Assembly (NCBI GenBank): GCA_947385365.1
Contig: CANDKT010000012.1
Coordinates: forward strand, 1 to 34,794
Reading direction: 5' to 3'
DNA length: 34,794 bases
From: an uncultured Bacillota bacterium
Lineage (GTDB): Bacteria; Bacillota; Clostridia; Oscillospirales; Oscillospiraceae
In this document: in pieces, positions 1 through 7,206 of the stretch
Position numbering within the stretch: the first letter of the stretch is position 1
How the letters are laid out: each line of letters starts with the position of its first letter
Program-made: the position numbers and the translations under genes
The notes under the pieces: model-generated
Databases searched by the model: none
Seen by the model: only the letters and a program-made list of their open reading frames with translations
Told to the model about the DNA's origin: nothing

Positions 1-1
1 C

Positions 2-187
2 GATAAGTTAGGCGTCCCCTACGTCCTCTTCCTGGGCGAGGACGAGATCGCTCAAGGCAAAGTCACCTTGAAGGATATGCGTTCCGGCGAACAGAAGCTG
101 CTGACGCAGGGCGAAGCCGCCGCGGAGATCGTCAAAATGCAGGGCGGAGACGACGCCCTCCCGCCCATCCTGGACAAGGACGTGTGA
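2..187 (+). CDS. hisS: Histidyl-tRNA synthetase, C-terminal end (partial)
   Basis: The window opens inside this gene; only the last 61 codons before TGA are present. The residues read as the C-terminal anticodon-binding domain of class II HisRS: a buried GVPYVLFLGEDE strand, then a VTLKDMRSGEQ segment, where HisRS proteins carry the 'v.lKdl.tgeQ' pattern just before the final helix. The enzyme charges tRNA-His in the cytoplasm. It is followed on the same strand by aspS, the usual hisS-aspS order in Firmicutes, and no terminator is seen between them apart from the palindromic repeats at 231-370. The catalytic domain lies outside the window, so the identification rests on this short C-terminus plus the neighbour. 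Confidence 0.85.
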   Translation, partial: DKLGVPYVLFLGEDEIAQGKVTLKDMRSGEQKLLTQGEAAAEIVKMQGGDDALPPILDKDV

Positions 188-230
188 CCAAACACACGCC
201 CGCCTCATAGGATGAATAAAAGTCGTATCA

Positions 231-370
231 AAGCGGTATCCCCCGAAGGGGGAATACAAAAAATACCGCCGTCTCATAAAAAACGGTATCCCCCCGAAGG
301 GGGATACAAAAAATACCGCCGTCTCATAAAAAACGGTATCCCCCCGAAGGGGGGATACAAAAATACCTCT
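231..370 (-). repeat. Three tandem 50-bp palindromic repeat units upstream of aspS
   Basis: Three units with a period of 50 bp start at about 234, 284 and 334. Each holds a palindrome with arms GTATCCCCC and GGGGGATAC around a GAA loop, followed by an ATACAAAAAATAC tail and a GTCTCATAAAA spacer. They fill most of the gap between hisS and aspS and end about 10 bp before the aspS ribosome binding site. They belong to the window-wide repeat family described under 31905-32133. Read from the opposite strand the loop is C(TTCG)G, a very stable RNA tetraloop. Confidence 0.85.
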
Positions 371-394
371 GAAACATCTTAGGAGTTGATTTTT

Positions 395-2185
395 ATGGGT
401 GAGACAAGCACCTTTTACCGCACGCACACCTGCGGGGAACTTCGGCTGGAGCAGGCCGGTCAGACCGTGACGCTGGCCGGGTGGATGGAGAACCTGCGGG
501 AAGTCGGCCAGAACTTAGCGTTCCTGGTCCTGCGGGACTTTTACGGCACCACGCAGGTCGTGCTGGAAACGGAGGAGATGACCGCCGCCGTCAAGGCGCT
601 GAACAAAGAGACCGTCCTCGCCGTCACCGGGACGGTGCGGGAGCGGGACAGCAAAAATCCCAAGCTGCCCACCGGCGACATCGAAGTGGTCCCGACCAAG
701 CTCGAAGTGCTGGGCCGCTGCCGTTACAACGAGCTGCCCTTCCCGATTAACCGCAGCCGTCAGGCGGACGAGACCGCGCGGCTCAAGTACCGCTACCTGG
801 ACCTGCGCAACCCCGAGGTCAAGGACAACATCGTCCTGCGCTGCCAAGTGGTGTCCGCCCTGCGGAACGCCATGACCGCTCACGGGTTCCTGGAGATCAC
901 CACGCCGATTCTGACCGCGTCCTCCCCCGAGGGCGCGCGGGATTACCTGGTCCCCTCCCGCAAACACCCCGGCAAATTCTACGCGCTCCCGCAGGCCCCC
1001 CAGCAGTTCAAGCAGCTGTTGATGGCCTCCGGCTTCGACAAGTACTTCCAGATCGCCCCCTGTTTCCGGGACGAGGACGCCCGCGGCGACCGCTCCCCCG
1101 GCGAGTTCTACCAGCTGGATATGGAGATGGCCTTCGCCAATCAGGAGGACGTCTTCGCCGTGCTGGAGGACGTCCTCCCGCCCATCTTCGCCAAGTACGG
1201 CAAGTACGACACCGCTTCCGCCGCGCCGTTCCGGCGCATCCCCTACCTGGAGGCAATGGAGACCTACGGTTCCGACAAGCCCGACCTGCGCATCGACCTG
1301 ACCGTGCAGGACGCGACGGAGCTGTTGGCGAACTGCGGGTTCCCGCCGTTCGCGGGGAACACCGTCAAAGCCATCGTTGTCACCGGGTTCCAGGGCACCC
1401 GGAAGCAGATCGACGGGCTGTGCAATGAGGTGGAGGTCCAGTCCGGCCAGAAAGCCTACTGGTTCCGCTGCGACGAGAAGGGCGAGATCGTGGGCGGCAT
1501 CGCCAAGTTCGTCCAGCCCATCAAAGAGCAGGTCGTGGCCGCGCTGGACCTGGTCCCCGGCAGTTTCGTCGGCCTGACCGCCGGGCCGCTGCTGGCCGCG
1601 CAGAAGACCGCCGGGGTGCTGCGCAACAAACTGGGCGCGTTCTGCCCCGGTCACATGGACGCGGAACGTTACGAATTTTGCTGGATCGTGGACTTCCCCA
1701 TGTACGAGATCGGCGAGGAGTCCGGCCAGCTGGAGTTTTGCCACAACCCGTTTTCCATGCCCAACGGCGGGCTGGAGGCGCTGAAACAGGCCGCGGCGGG
1801 TCAGGTGGACCCGCTGACGCTCACCGCGTTCCAGTACGACCTGGTCTGCAACGGCGTGGAGTTGTCCTCCGGCGCGGTGCGCAACCACGACCCCGAGATC
1901 ATGATCGAAGCCTTCCGGCTGGTCCGCCTGACCGAAGACGACGTGCGGAAAAAATTCCCGGCCATGTACAACGCGTTCTGTTACGGCGCGCCGCCGCACG
2001 CGGGTATCGCGCCCGGCGTGGACCGGATGGTCATGCTCCTGTCCGGGGAGGACTCCATTCGGGAAGTCATCCCCTTCCCCATGAACAAGAACGCGCAGGA
2101 CCTGATGATGGGCGCGCCCGGGACCGTGGAGCCGAAACAGCTGGACGAGTTGCACATCGCGGTCACGGAGCGGGAAGAGGAATAA
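395..2185 (+). CDS. aspS: Aspartyl-tRNA synthetase
   Basis: A 596-residue class II aminoacyl-tRNA synthetase that charges tRNA-Asp. The N-terminal OB-fold (about residues 15-105) binds the anticodon. The catalytic core shows motif 2 (FRDEDARGDRSPGEFYQLD) and motif 3 (GIAPGVDRMVMLL). The bacterial GAD insertion domain lies between them, at about residues 290-420. Length is normal for bacterial AspRS (about 590). The ATG at 395 is chosen because AGGAG at 381-385 sits 9 bases upstream; a TTG at 386 lies directly against that site and is unlikely. The motif 2 wording (RSPGEFYQLD, rather than the RQPEFTQID style) resembles the AspRS variety I know from alphaproteobacteria; discriminating versus non-discriminating type is not resolved here. 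It probably shares a transcript with hisS. Confidence 0.97.
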   Translation: MGETSTFYRTHTCGELRLEQAGQTVTLAGWMENLREVGQNLAFLVLRDFYGTTQVVLETEEMTAAVKALNKETVLAVTGTVRERDSKNPKLPTGDIEVVPTKLEVLGRCRYNELPFPINRSRQADETARLKYRYLDLRNPEVKDNIVLRCQVVSALRNAMTAHGFLEITTPILTASSPEGARDYLVPSRKHPGKFYALPQAPQQFKQLLMASGFDKYFQIAPCFRDEDARGDRSPGEFYQLDMEMAFANQEDVFAVLEDVLPPIFAKYGKYDTASAAPFRRIPYLEAMETYGSDKPDLRIDLTVQDATELLANCGFPPFAGNTVKAIVVTGFQGTRKQIDGLCNEVEVQSGQKAYWFRCDEKGEIVGGIAKFVQPIKEQVVAALDLVPGSFVGLTAGPLLAAQKTAGVLRNKLGAFCPGHMDAERYEFCWIVDFPMYEIGEESGQLEFCHNPFSMPNGGLEALKQAAAGQVDPLTLTAFQYDLVCNGVELSSGAVRNHDPEIMIEAFRLVRLTEDDVRKKFPAMYNAFCYGAPPHAGIAPGVDRMVMLLSGEDSIREVIPFPMNKNAQDLMMGAPGTVEPKQLDELHIAVTEREEE

Positions 2186-2212
2186 ATCCGCCTGATTTGC
2201 CTTTCGCTCGCC

Positions 2213-2236
2213 GTTCCCGCCCTACGGGGCGGGAAC
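2213..2236. repeat. GC-rich palindrome after aspS
   Basis: GTTCCCGCCC (2213-2222) and GGGCGGGAAC (2227-2236) form a 10-bp hairpin with a TACG loop between aspS and the diguanylate cyclase gene. No T-run follows, so it is not a normal intrinsic terminator. It matches the 'TAC/GTA-loop' variant of the repeat family, also seen at 5496-5522. Confidence 0.7.
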
Positions 2237-2305
2237 ATGGGCCGGAACGGAGACGAAGACGGCGTAAAAGAGGGATAGTTTCAGGGAAGATAGAGGAGTG
2301 TGGTT

Positions 2306-3223
2306 ATGGAAAAGATATTGATCGTTGACGACAGCCCTCTGCAAGCGACGCAATTACAGACGATTTTAAGCGATACGTATGATATCTCCATCGCCCAGAC
2401 CGGAGAAGATGGACTCAGCATGGTCAACAAGGAAGATTTTTCGCTCATCCTGCTGGACGTCGTCATGCCGGGAATGGATGGGTTCACGCTGCTGAAAAAA
2501 TTACAGGAGGAGATCATTACCCAAAGCGTCCCGGTCATTCTGATTACCAGCCTTGCGGATGCCACCAATGAGCAGCACGGTCTTGTTCTGGGGGCGGTGG
2601 ATTACATCACGAAACCGTTCAATCCAATGGTCGTGAAGGCTCGGGTGAACACGCATATCAAGCTGTACAATTACCGCCGTCAGGCGGAGTGGCAGTCCAT
2701 GACCGATCAGCTGACCGGAATCGCCAACCGCCGCAAGTACGAACGCTACAGCATCACCAAGTGGAACGAAGCGATTCGCTTACACGTCCCGTTCTCCATC
2801 TGTATGTTCGACATCGACCGCTTCAAGGCGTACAACGATACGTTCGGGCACCCGGCCGGGGATAAGGTGATCTCGGCCATCGCGCAGGTCGCGGCGTCCT
2901 ACTTGAAGCGGAACACGGACTTCCTGGCCCGCTACGGCGGGGAGGAGTTCGTCGCGATCTCGATGGGCGACCGCTCGGAGCAAATCTTCGCCTACCTGAA
3001 AAAGATCCGTCAGGCGGTGGAAGCGCTCCATATCCCCCACGACTCCGCGATTGCGCCGTGGGTTACGGTCAGCATCGGGGGCGTGACCATCGTCCCGGAA
3101 ATGGGCAATTCCTACGACTTCTACTTGAAGGTCGCCGATACGATGTTGTACGACGCCAAGAAAAAAGGCCGCAACCGGGTGGTTTGGGCCAACGAGCAGT
3201 TAAAACAGATGTTCGAGTCTTGA
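2306..3223 (+). CDS. Response regulator with GGDEF (diguanylate cyclase) output domain
   Basis: A 305-residue cytoplasmic protein of PleD-like architecture. The N-terminal CheY-like receiver (about 1-120) has acidic D8/D9, a likely phospho-acceptor D51 (LILLDVVMPGMDG) and the conserved Lys in TKPF. A GGDEF domain (about 135-300) follows, with the catalytic GGEEF motif near residues 211-215. The RNTD motif five residues before GGEEF is the RxxD inhibitory I-site, so c-di-GMP product feedback is expected. The family makes c-di-GMP from two GTP when the receiver is phosphorylated. The ATG at 2306 is preferred over the in-frame GTG at 2300 because GAGGAG (2293-2298) is 7 bases upstream. No cognate histidine kinase is adjacent, so the gene is an orphan. 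It ends at a strong terminator. Confidence 0.92.
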   Translation: MEKILIVDDSPLQATQLQTILSDTYDISIAQTGEDGLSMVNKEDFSLILLDVVMPGMDGFTLLKKLQEEIITQSVPVILITSLADATNEQHGLVLGAVDYITKPFNPMVVKARVNTHIKLYNYRRQAEWQSMTDQLTGIANRRKYERYSITKWNEAIRLHVPFSICMFDIDRFKAYNDTFGHPAGDKVISAIAQVAASYLKRNTDFLARYGGEEFVAISMGDRSEQIFAYLKKIRQAVEALHIPHDSAIAPWVTVSIGGVTIVPEMGNSYDFYLKVADTMLYDAKKKGRNRVVWANEQLKQMFES

Positions 3224-3256
3224 CGCCTGCGGCGTGTTTTCCGCCGGAAACGTTTT

Positions 3257-3293
3257 GCGGACTGTCTGGTCTGACCAGACAGTCCGCTTTTTT
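3257..3293 (+). terminator. Intrinsic terminator after diguanylate cyclase gene
   Basis: A perfect 15-bp inverted repeat, GCGGACTGTCTGGTC (3257-3271) and GACCAGACAGTCCGC (3273-3287), is followed by six T residues at 3288-3293. It lies between convergent genes and has the T-run on the plus strand. Confidence 0.93.
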
Positions 3294-3314
3294 GACGGGC
3301 CGGACGGCCCCGGT

Positions 3315-4385
3315 TCACAGTCGGGCGAGGAGTTCGTCTTTCGAGCAGCCGGCGAGGCCGAGGGATTCCAGGGTCCGTCCGGAAGTCTGGAAGTCCTGTC
3401 CCACGAGCGCACCGGTCAAGACGATGACGGCGTCGAGGATAGGCGTCGGGACGCCTGCGGCGCGGCCCAGCGCGGAGATCGGCACGAGTCCCATAGGCAC
3501 GTCTTCCAGGATCAGGCGGCTGTCCAAGGTACCGGGAGCCATAATTCCGGCGTGCGCTTCGGTCATGTGGCACAAGTCGGACATTTTCTCTGCGGAGACG
3601 TGGTAGTAGTGGACGTAAGCCTCCCGGAGGCTGAGAATCTTCAGGCCGTAGGCCGCGCCGACCGCGACGCGTTCCCGGTCCAATTTTTCCACCAGCTCCC
3701 CTACGGCGGGCGTGATGCCGTCGAAGTAGTGGCGGAACGGGACGCCGCTTTCGATACGCCCGGCGTTGAGCAGGACCGGCAGCGGGTGGACCACGGTGTT
3801 CATGTTGTTCAGGCTGGTTTCCAGCACGTTGGCGGCGGGGATGAGCTGCGGGTAGACGTCGGCCAGGTCGTCGAGGATGGCCTGCGTATCCTGAGCGGGC
3901 AGGGCGGCTAAGGACAGCTCGTCCTTGACGCCGGAGATGACCGCGGTTCCGTTTTGGGCGCGGGCGGCGTAGAATAAGCTGTTGGTCTCGCACAGGCGGA
4001 CTTGAGCGGTGCAGCCGCACCGCGTCCAGACGGCGCGGAACTCCAACGCGCCGCCGGTCGCGCCGGGGCAGACCACGACGGTCTGCCCGTCGCGCAGACA
4101 CCCGGCCAACTCCTGCGCGATATACGCATGCGCGAAGGCGGGCAGGACGACGAAGATAATCTCCGCGTCCGCGACGGCCTGCGCGACGTCGGAGCAGATG
4201 AGGTCCAGTTGAGCGAAGCCGGTCCGGGAGACGCCCTCCAGATGGATACCGCCTTGGGCTTGGATGGGGGCCAGAAATTCCGGGAAGCGGTCGTAGAGCG
4301 CGACGCGTTTGCCGCACAGTTTCAGGTAAGCGGCGATGGCCTGTCCGCCGTTCCCGCTCCCTAAAACAGCAAAGGATTCTTTCAT
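3315..4385 (-). CDS. NAD/NADP octopine/nopaline dehydrogenase family protein
   Basis: A 356-residue protein with an N-terminal Rossmann fold (AVLGSGNGGQAIAAYL at residues 6-21, a GxGNGG dinucleotide-binding loop). Its C-terminal domain is typical of octopine/nopaline dehydrogenases, including the NNMNTVVHP stretch that carries the family's likely catalytic histidine, and the GTLDSRLILEDVPMGLVP region. Characterised members interconvert an amino acid plus a 2-oxoacid with an N-(carboxyalkyl)amino acid (opine), using NAD(P)H. It is the last gene of a minus-strand operon; only 10 bases separate it from the ornithine cyclodeaminase-like gene, with GGAGG just before its ATG. The context with an importer and an OCD-family enzyme suggests opine oxidation rather than synthesis, but direction and substrate are inference. 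Confidence 0.85.
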   Translation of the reverse strand: MKESFAVLGSGNGGQAIAAYLKLCGKRVALYDRFPEFLAPIQAQGGIHLEGVSRTGFAQLDLICSDVAQAVADAEIIFVVLPAFAHAYIAQELAGCLRDGQTVVVCPGATGGALEFRAVWTRCGCTAQVRLCETNSLFYAARAQNGTAVISGVKDELSLAALPAQDTQAILDDLADVYPQLIPAANVLETSLNNMNTVVHPLPVLLNAGRIESGVPFRHYFDGITPAVGELVEKLDRERVAVGAAYGLKILSLREAYVHYYHVSAEKMSDLCHMTEAHAGIMAPGTLDSRLILEDVPMGLVPISALGRAAGVPTPILDAVIVLTGALVGQDFQTSGRTLESLGLAGCSKDELLARL

Positions 4386-4395
4386 CCCGGCCTCC

Positions 4396-5397
4396 TCAGC
4401 AGTCGAAGGAGAAGCTGTCGCCCAAGCCCATAGAGAACGCTTTCCGGTAGGCGATGCCCGCCACGGCGACGTCCAGACAGCCCATGCCGATGGGCACGAC
4501 GAGCAGTTTCTGACCCGCCGCGTCGCCGGGGTCTTTCAGACCGGCGGCCAGTTCGCCTACGGTGCAGTAAACGCTCTCGGCGGTGATCTGGCCCCGCTCC
4601 GCCAGGGACTTCAAGTTGCCCCGGTGCAGGCACTGGCCCACGTGGTCGCAGATGAGCTTGTCCGCGCCCAGGATGGCCTGATCGTCGCACTCCTGATAGG
4701 AACCCATAGCGAAGTAGACGGTGCCTTTTTCCAGCCACTCGCCTTTGAGGAACGCCTGGGTTGCCGGGGTGACGGTGATGACGGCGTCGGCTTTGGCGGC
4801 GGCTTCGGGGCGGTCCACGACGACGATCTCGCCCTGAACCAAGCCCTTCATATCGTCCTTGAACTTGGCGGCGGCGGCGGGGACGGGGTCGTAGACGTAC
4901 AGTTTTTCCACGTTGAAAATGGAGGTGAGGGCCATTGTTTGGGTACGGCCCTGGACGCCCGCGCCGTACAGACCTACGGTGATGTTCTTCTTCTCCTTGA
5001 GCAGGTAGCGCAGGATGACGGCAGTCTGTGCGCCGGTGCGCATATTGGTGATCCAAGCCCCGTCCATCACGGCGAGGAAGTCGCCGTAGTTGGGGTGGAC
5101 CAGCAGGATGAGGGCGTTGATGAAGGGGCGGCCGATTTCGCGGCGGCCTTTGCCCCAACCTCCGGCCCATTTCAGACCGGCCATGTCCTGCCAGGCGATG
5201 TAGGCGGGCATGGCGTTCAGGGAGGCTTTGTAGGGCAGGTTGGTCGGTTCGCTGTCGCCTAAGTTCAGGTTCAGCTTCGTGGGGTTGAGGGTCTTACCTT
5301 GGCCCAGGTCCACGAAGGTTTTGTCTACGATCTCGATGACGTCCCGCATAGACACAAGGCTTTTGATTTGGGATTCACTCAGCAGCATAGTATTCAT
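4396..5397 (-). CDS. Ornithine cyclodeaminase / mu-crystallin family protein
   Basis: A 333-residue cytoplasmic enzyme of the OCD/mu-crystallin family. The N-terminal half has the family pattern (KWAGGW, then TNMRTGAQTAVILRYLL). A Rossmann segment (GLYGAGVQGRTQTMAL, about residues 142-157) binds NAD(P). Members include ornithine cyclodeaminase (ornithine to proline and ammonia), alanine dehydrogenase and ketimine/imine reductases, so the exact reaction cannot be read from the sequence. It sits between an SSS symporter and an opine dehydrogenase-family gene in one operon. AAGGAGG lies just upstream of its ATG. The 148 bases between it and the symporter contain two palindromic repeats. Confidence 0.88.
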   Translation of the reverse strand: MNTMLLSESQIKSLVSMRDVIEIVDKTFVDLGQGKTLNPTKLNLNLGDSEPTNLPYKASLNAMPAYIAWQDMAGLKWAGGWGKGRREIGRPFINALILLVHPNYGDFLAVMDGAWITNMRTGAQTAVILRYLLKEKKNITVGLYGAGVQGRTQTMALTSIFNVEKLYVYDPVPAAAAKFKDDMKGLVQGEIVVVDRPEAAAKADAVITVTPATQAFLKGEWLEKGTVYFAMGSYQECDDQAILGADKLICDHVGQCLHRGNLKSLAERGQITAESVYCTVGELAAGLKDPGDAAGQKLLVVPIGMGCLDVAVAGIAYRKAFSMGLGDSFSFDC

Positions 5398-5437
5398 ATC
5401 AGGTAGTTCCTCCTTAAGGGCTATATTTATTTGTCTT

Positions 5438-5522
5438 GATTTCCCCGCCCTCCGGGCGGGGAAATCAACCGTTTTTTCGCGTTTATTTCTCTTGAGTTTT
5501 CCGCCCCGTAGGGGCGGGAAAC
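5438..5522 (-). repeat. Two GC-rich palindromes inside the symporter operon
   Basis: Hairpin 1 has arms GATTTCCCCGCCC (5438-5450) and GGGCGGGGAAATC (5454-5466). Hairpin 2 has arms GTTTTCCGCCCC (5496-5507) and GGGGCGGGAAAC (5511-5522), with a GTA loop and one mismatch. They lie between the symporter and the OCD-family gene, where they could stabilise upstream mRNA or reduce downstream expression. They resemble the other intergenic palindromes but use a CCCGCCC core. Confidence 0.8.
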
Positions 5523-5545
5523 CTGTTCCGTAGACCGCGGTGGTC

Positions 5546-6946
5546 TTATTTTTTCTTGAAGATCAGGCTGGCCACGATCAGGCAGATCAGGGAAGCCAGG
5601 ATGCCGTAGATGGCGTAGGGCAGGCGGATACCGGCGATGGCGGGCAGGGACGCGCTGAACTTCTGGGCCAGGCCGCAGCCTACTACGCCGCCGACCATAC
5701 CGGCGATGCCGCTGGCGGGGGTGAGGGTGTTTTTGTTGCGGAAGGCGTAGCCGCAGTAGATGGGCACCAGCAGCCCGGAAGCGGAGTAGGCGTAGGAGGC
5801 GACGATCAGGTCCAGGACCTTGGGGAAGGCGATGGCCAACGCCACAGCGGCGACTGCCACGATGACGGTGAAGATACGGGAGACGTTCAGCAATTTTTTG
5901 TCGTCGGCTTTGGGGTCGAAGAACTGCTTGTAGATATCCTGGGTCAGGTTGACGGACACGGACTGGAGCGCGCTGTCGGTGGTGGAAATGATGGTGGTGG
6001 CGATGAAGCCGCTGAACAGGGCCAGGGCCCAGGTGGGAATCTGAGTCAGGAACCAACCGCTTGCGCCTTCGGGGGCGAGTTCCGGGTTCAGGGCGCGGCA
6101 GGTGTTGCCGACGACGACGACCCAAAGTTCAATTGCCGCGATGAGGATACCGCCGATAATCAAGGTACGGCGGGCGTTTTTGGCGGAGTTGGCGGCGCAG
6201 ACGCGCTGGAGGGTCATTTGATTTGTCATCATGCCGGGGGTAGCGGCGATGAACCAGAGCGCGGTGGTGGAGAAGCCTGCGGAGAGCAGGCCGCCGGGGA
6301 ATTTGAGGGTTTCAGGGGCGGGGTGGCTGGCGAGGATGTTGCCCCAACCTCCGGCCATATCCAGGGCCAGGTAGCCGGTCAGCACGCACAGGGCGAGCAT
6401 CATGACGCCGAAGATGAAGTCGCTCCAAGCGACGGCGCTGAACCCGGCGGGGATGGTGAACAGCACGCAGACGATGACCAGCAGGACGATCAGGACGTTC
6501 ATGTCGATACCGGTGATCTCGGCGTAGAGTTTTGCGAAGGCGGTGGCTTGGGAAGCGATCCAGCCGAAGGGGACGACCATAGCCATGACCGCGCCGACCA
6601 GTTGGAGGAAGCTGTTTTTGCCGTAGACTTTTTCGAGGATGTCCGGGATCGTGGTAAACTCGTTCTCGCGCAGCCAGGAAGCGATGATGGCCATGATGAA
6701 GCAGCCTGCGGCGCCGCAGACGCCGTAAGTCAAGGGCGCGAGGCCGTAGCTGAAGCCGATGCTGACGTGTCCGACCAGCACGCCGCCGCCGACTAAGGTA
6801 GCGAACTGGGTAAAGACGATGACGTAGGAGGGCAGCTGGCGGCCGCCCATCGCCCAATCTTCTGCGGTTTTGGTCCGGCGTTGGAAGTAGAGGGCGATGC
6901 CGAGTCCGATCAGCATGACCACCGCCGTGCTAATCAGCACGAGCAT
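5546..6946 (-). CDS. Sodium:solute symporter (SSS family)
   Basis: A 466-residue, very hydrophobic integral membrane protein with about 13 predicted membrane segments. SSS-family features include an N-terminal helix followed by DWAMGGRQLPSYVI, a glycine-rich second segment (GGGVLVGHVSIGFSYGLAP) and a central Na+-site-like helix (FIATTIISTTDSALQSVSVN). SSS proteins import sugars, amino acids, carboxylates or vitamins with Na+. The substrate is unknown; downstream OCD-like and octopine dehydrogenase-like genes suggest an amino-acid-derived compound. The ATG at 6946 follows CCGGAGG by about 4 bases; a TTG at 6970 is an alternative start adding eight residues. First gene of the operon, behind a promoter with a palindrome in its spacer. 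Confidence 0.9.
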   Translation of the reverse strand: MLVLISTAVVMLIGLGIALYFQRRTKTAEDWAMGGRQLPSYVIVFTQFATLVGGGVLVGHVSIGFSYGLAPLTYGVCGAAGCFIMAIIASWLRENEFTTIPDILEKVYGKNSFLQLVGAVMAMVVPFGWIASQATAFAKLYAEITGIDMNVLIVLLVIVCVLFTIPAGFSAVAWSDFIFGVMMLALCVLTGYLALDMAGGWGNILASHPAPETLKFPGGLLSAGFSTTALWFIAATPGMMTNQMTLQRVCAANSAKNARRTLIIGGILIAAIELWVVVVGNTCRALNPELAPEGASGWFLTQIPTWALALFSGFIATTIISTTDSALQSVSVNLTQDIYKQFFDPKADDKKLLNVSRIFTVIVAVAAVALAIAFPKVLDLIVASYAYSASGLLVPIYCGYAFRNKNTLTPASGIAGMVGGVVGCGLAQKFSASLPAIAGIRLPYAIYGILASLICLIVASLIFKKK

Positions 6947-6990
6947 AGTACCTCCGGTTGAAATGTTCAAATTCGATCCTCTCCTTTTTC

Positions 6991-7019
6991 ACCCGTAGAT
7001 TTTGCATCTTTTTACGGGT
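6991..7019 (-). promoter_or_regulatory. Small hairpin in the symporter operon leader
   Basis: ACCCGTA (6991-6997) and TACGGGT (7013-7019) are inverted around a 15-base, AT-rich loop. The hairpin lies in the transcribed leader of the minus-strand operon, about 45 bases before the symporter ATG. It could be an mRNA hairpin or a second regulator site. The stem is only 7 bp. Confidence 0.4.
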
Positions 7020-7026
7020 TTTGCCT

Positions 7027-7055
7027 ATTATAATGCAACAAGTTGCATAAGTCAA
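7027..7055 (-). promoter_or_regulatory. Promoter of the symporter operon with operator palindrome in the spacer
   Basis: On the minus strand, TTGACT (7055-7050) and TATAAT (7032-7027) are separated by exactly 17 bases. The spacer is almost wholly a palindrome: ATGCAAC (7033-7039) and GTTGCAT (7042-7048) around AA. A dimeric regulator bound there would block RNA polymerase, so a repressed or induced operon is likely. No regulator gene lies next to it. Confidence 0.85.
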
Positions 7056-7118
7056 CCCTTTTCCGCGCTAAATTGATAAATAGGCGGAGAATCTCTGTGG
7101 ATTCGGGCGATTTTGAAA

Positions 7119-7147
7119 TTGACAAGCGGCGGTAGGTTCTGTATACT
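7119..7147 (+). promoter_or_regulatory. Sigma-A promoter of the TAXI-GltS fusion gene
   Basis: A consensus TTGACA (7119-7124) and TATACT (7142-7147) have a 17-base spacer. The expected start of transcription is near 7154, giving a leader of about 53 bases. It is divergent from the symporter operon promoter 65 bases away. Confidence 0.9.
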
Positions 7148-7206
7148 ATACACAAGGGCCTGGGGAGGAAGACCCGCCATATTTGTGTAAAGGAGAGATA
7201 GAGGTT

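Noticed and set aside
8..427. Minus-strand 139-residue reading at the window start
   Set aside because: It covers the hisS end and repeat units in antisense; the repetitive SPFGG-like residues come from the palindromes.
515..2155. Long minus-strand open frame opposite aspS
   Set aside because: Shadow of a GC-rich gene; no family features, and aspS on the other strand is certain.
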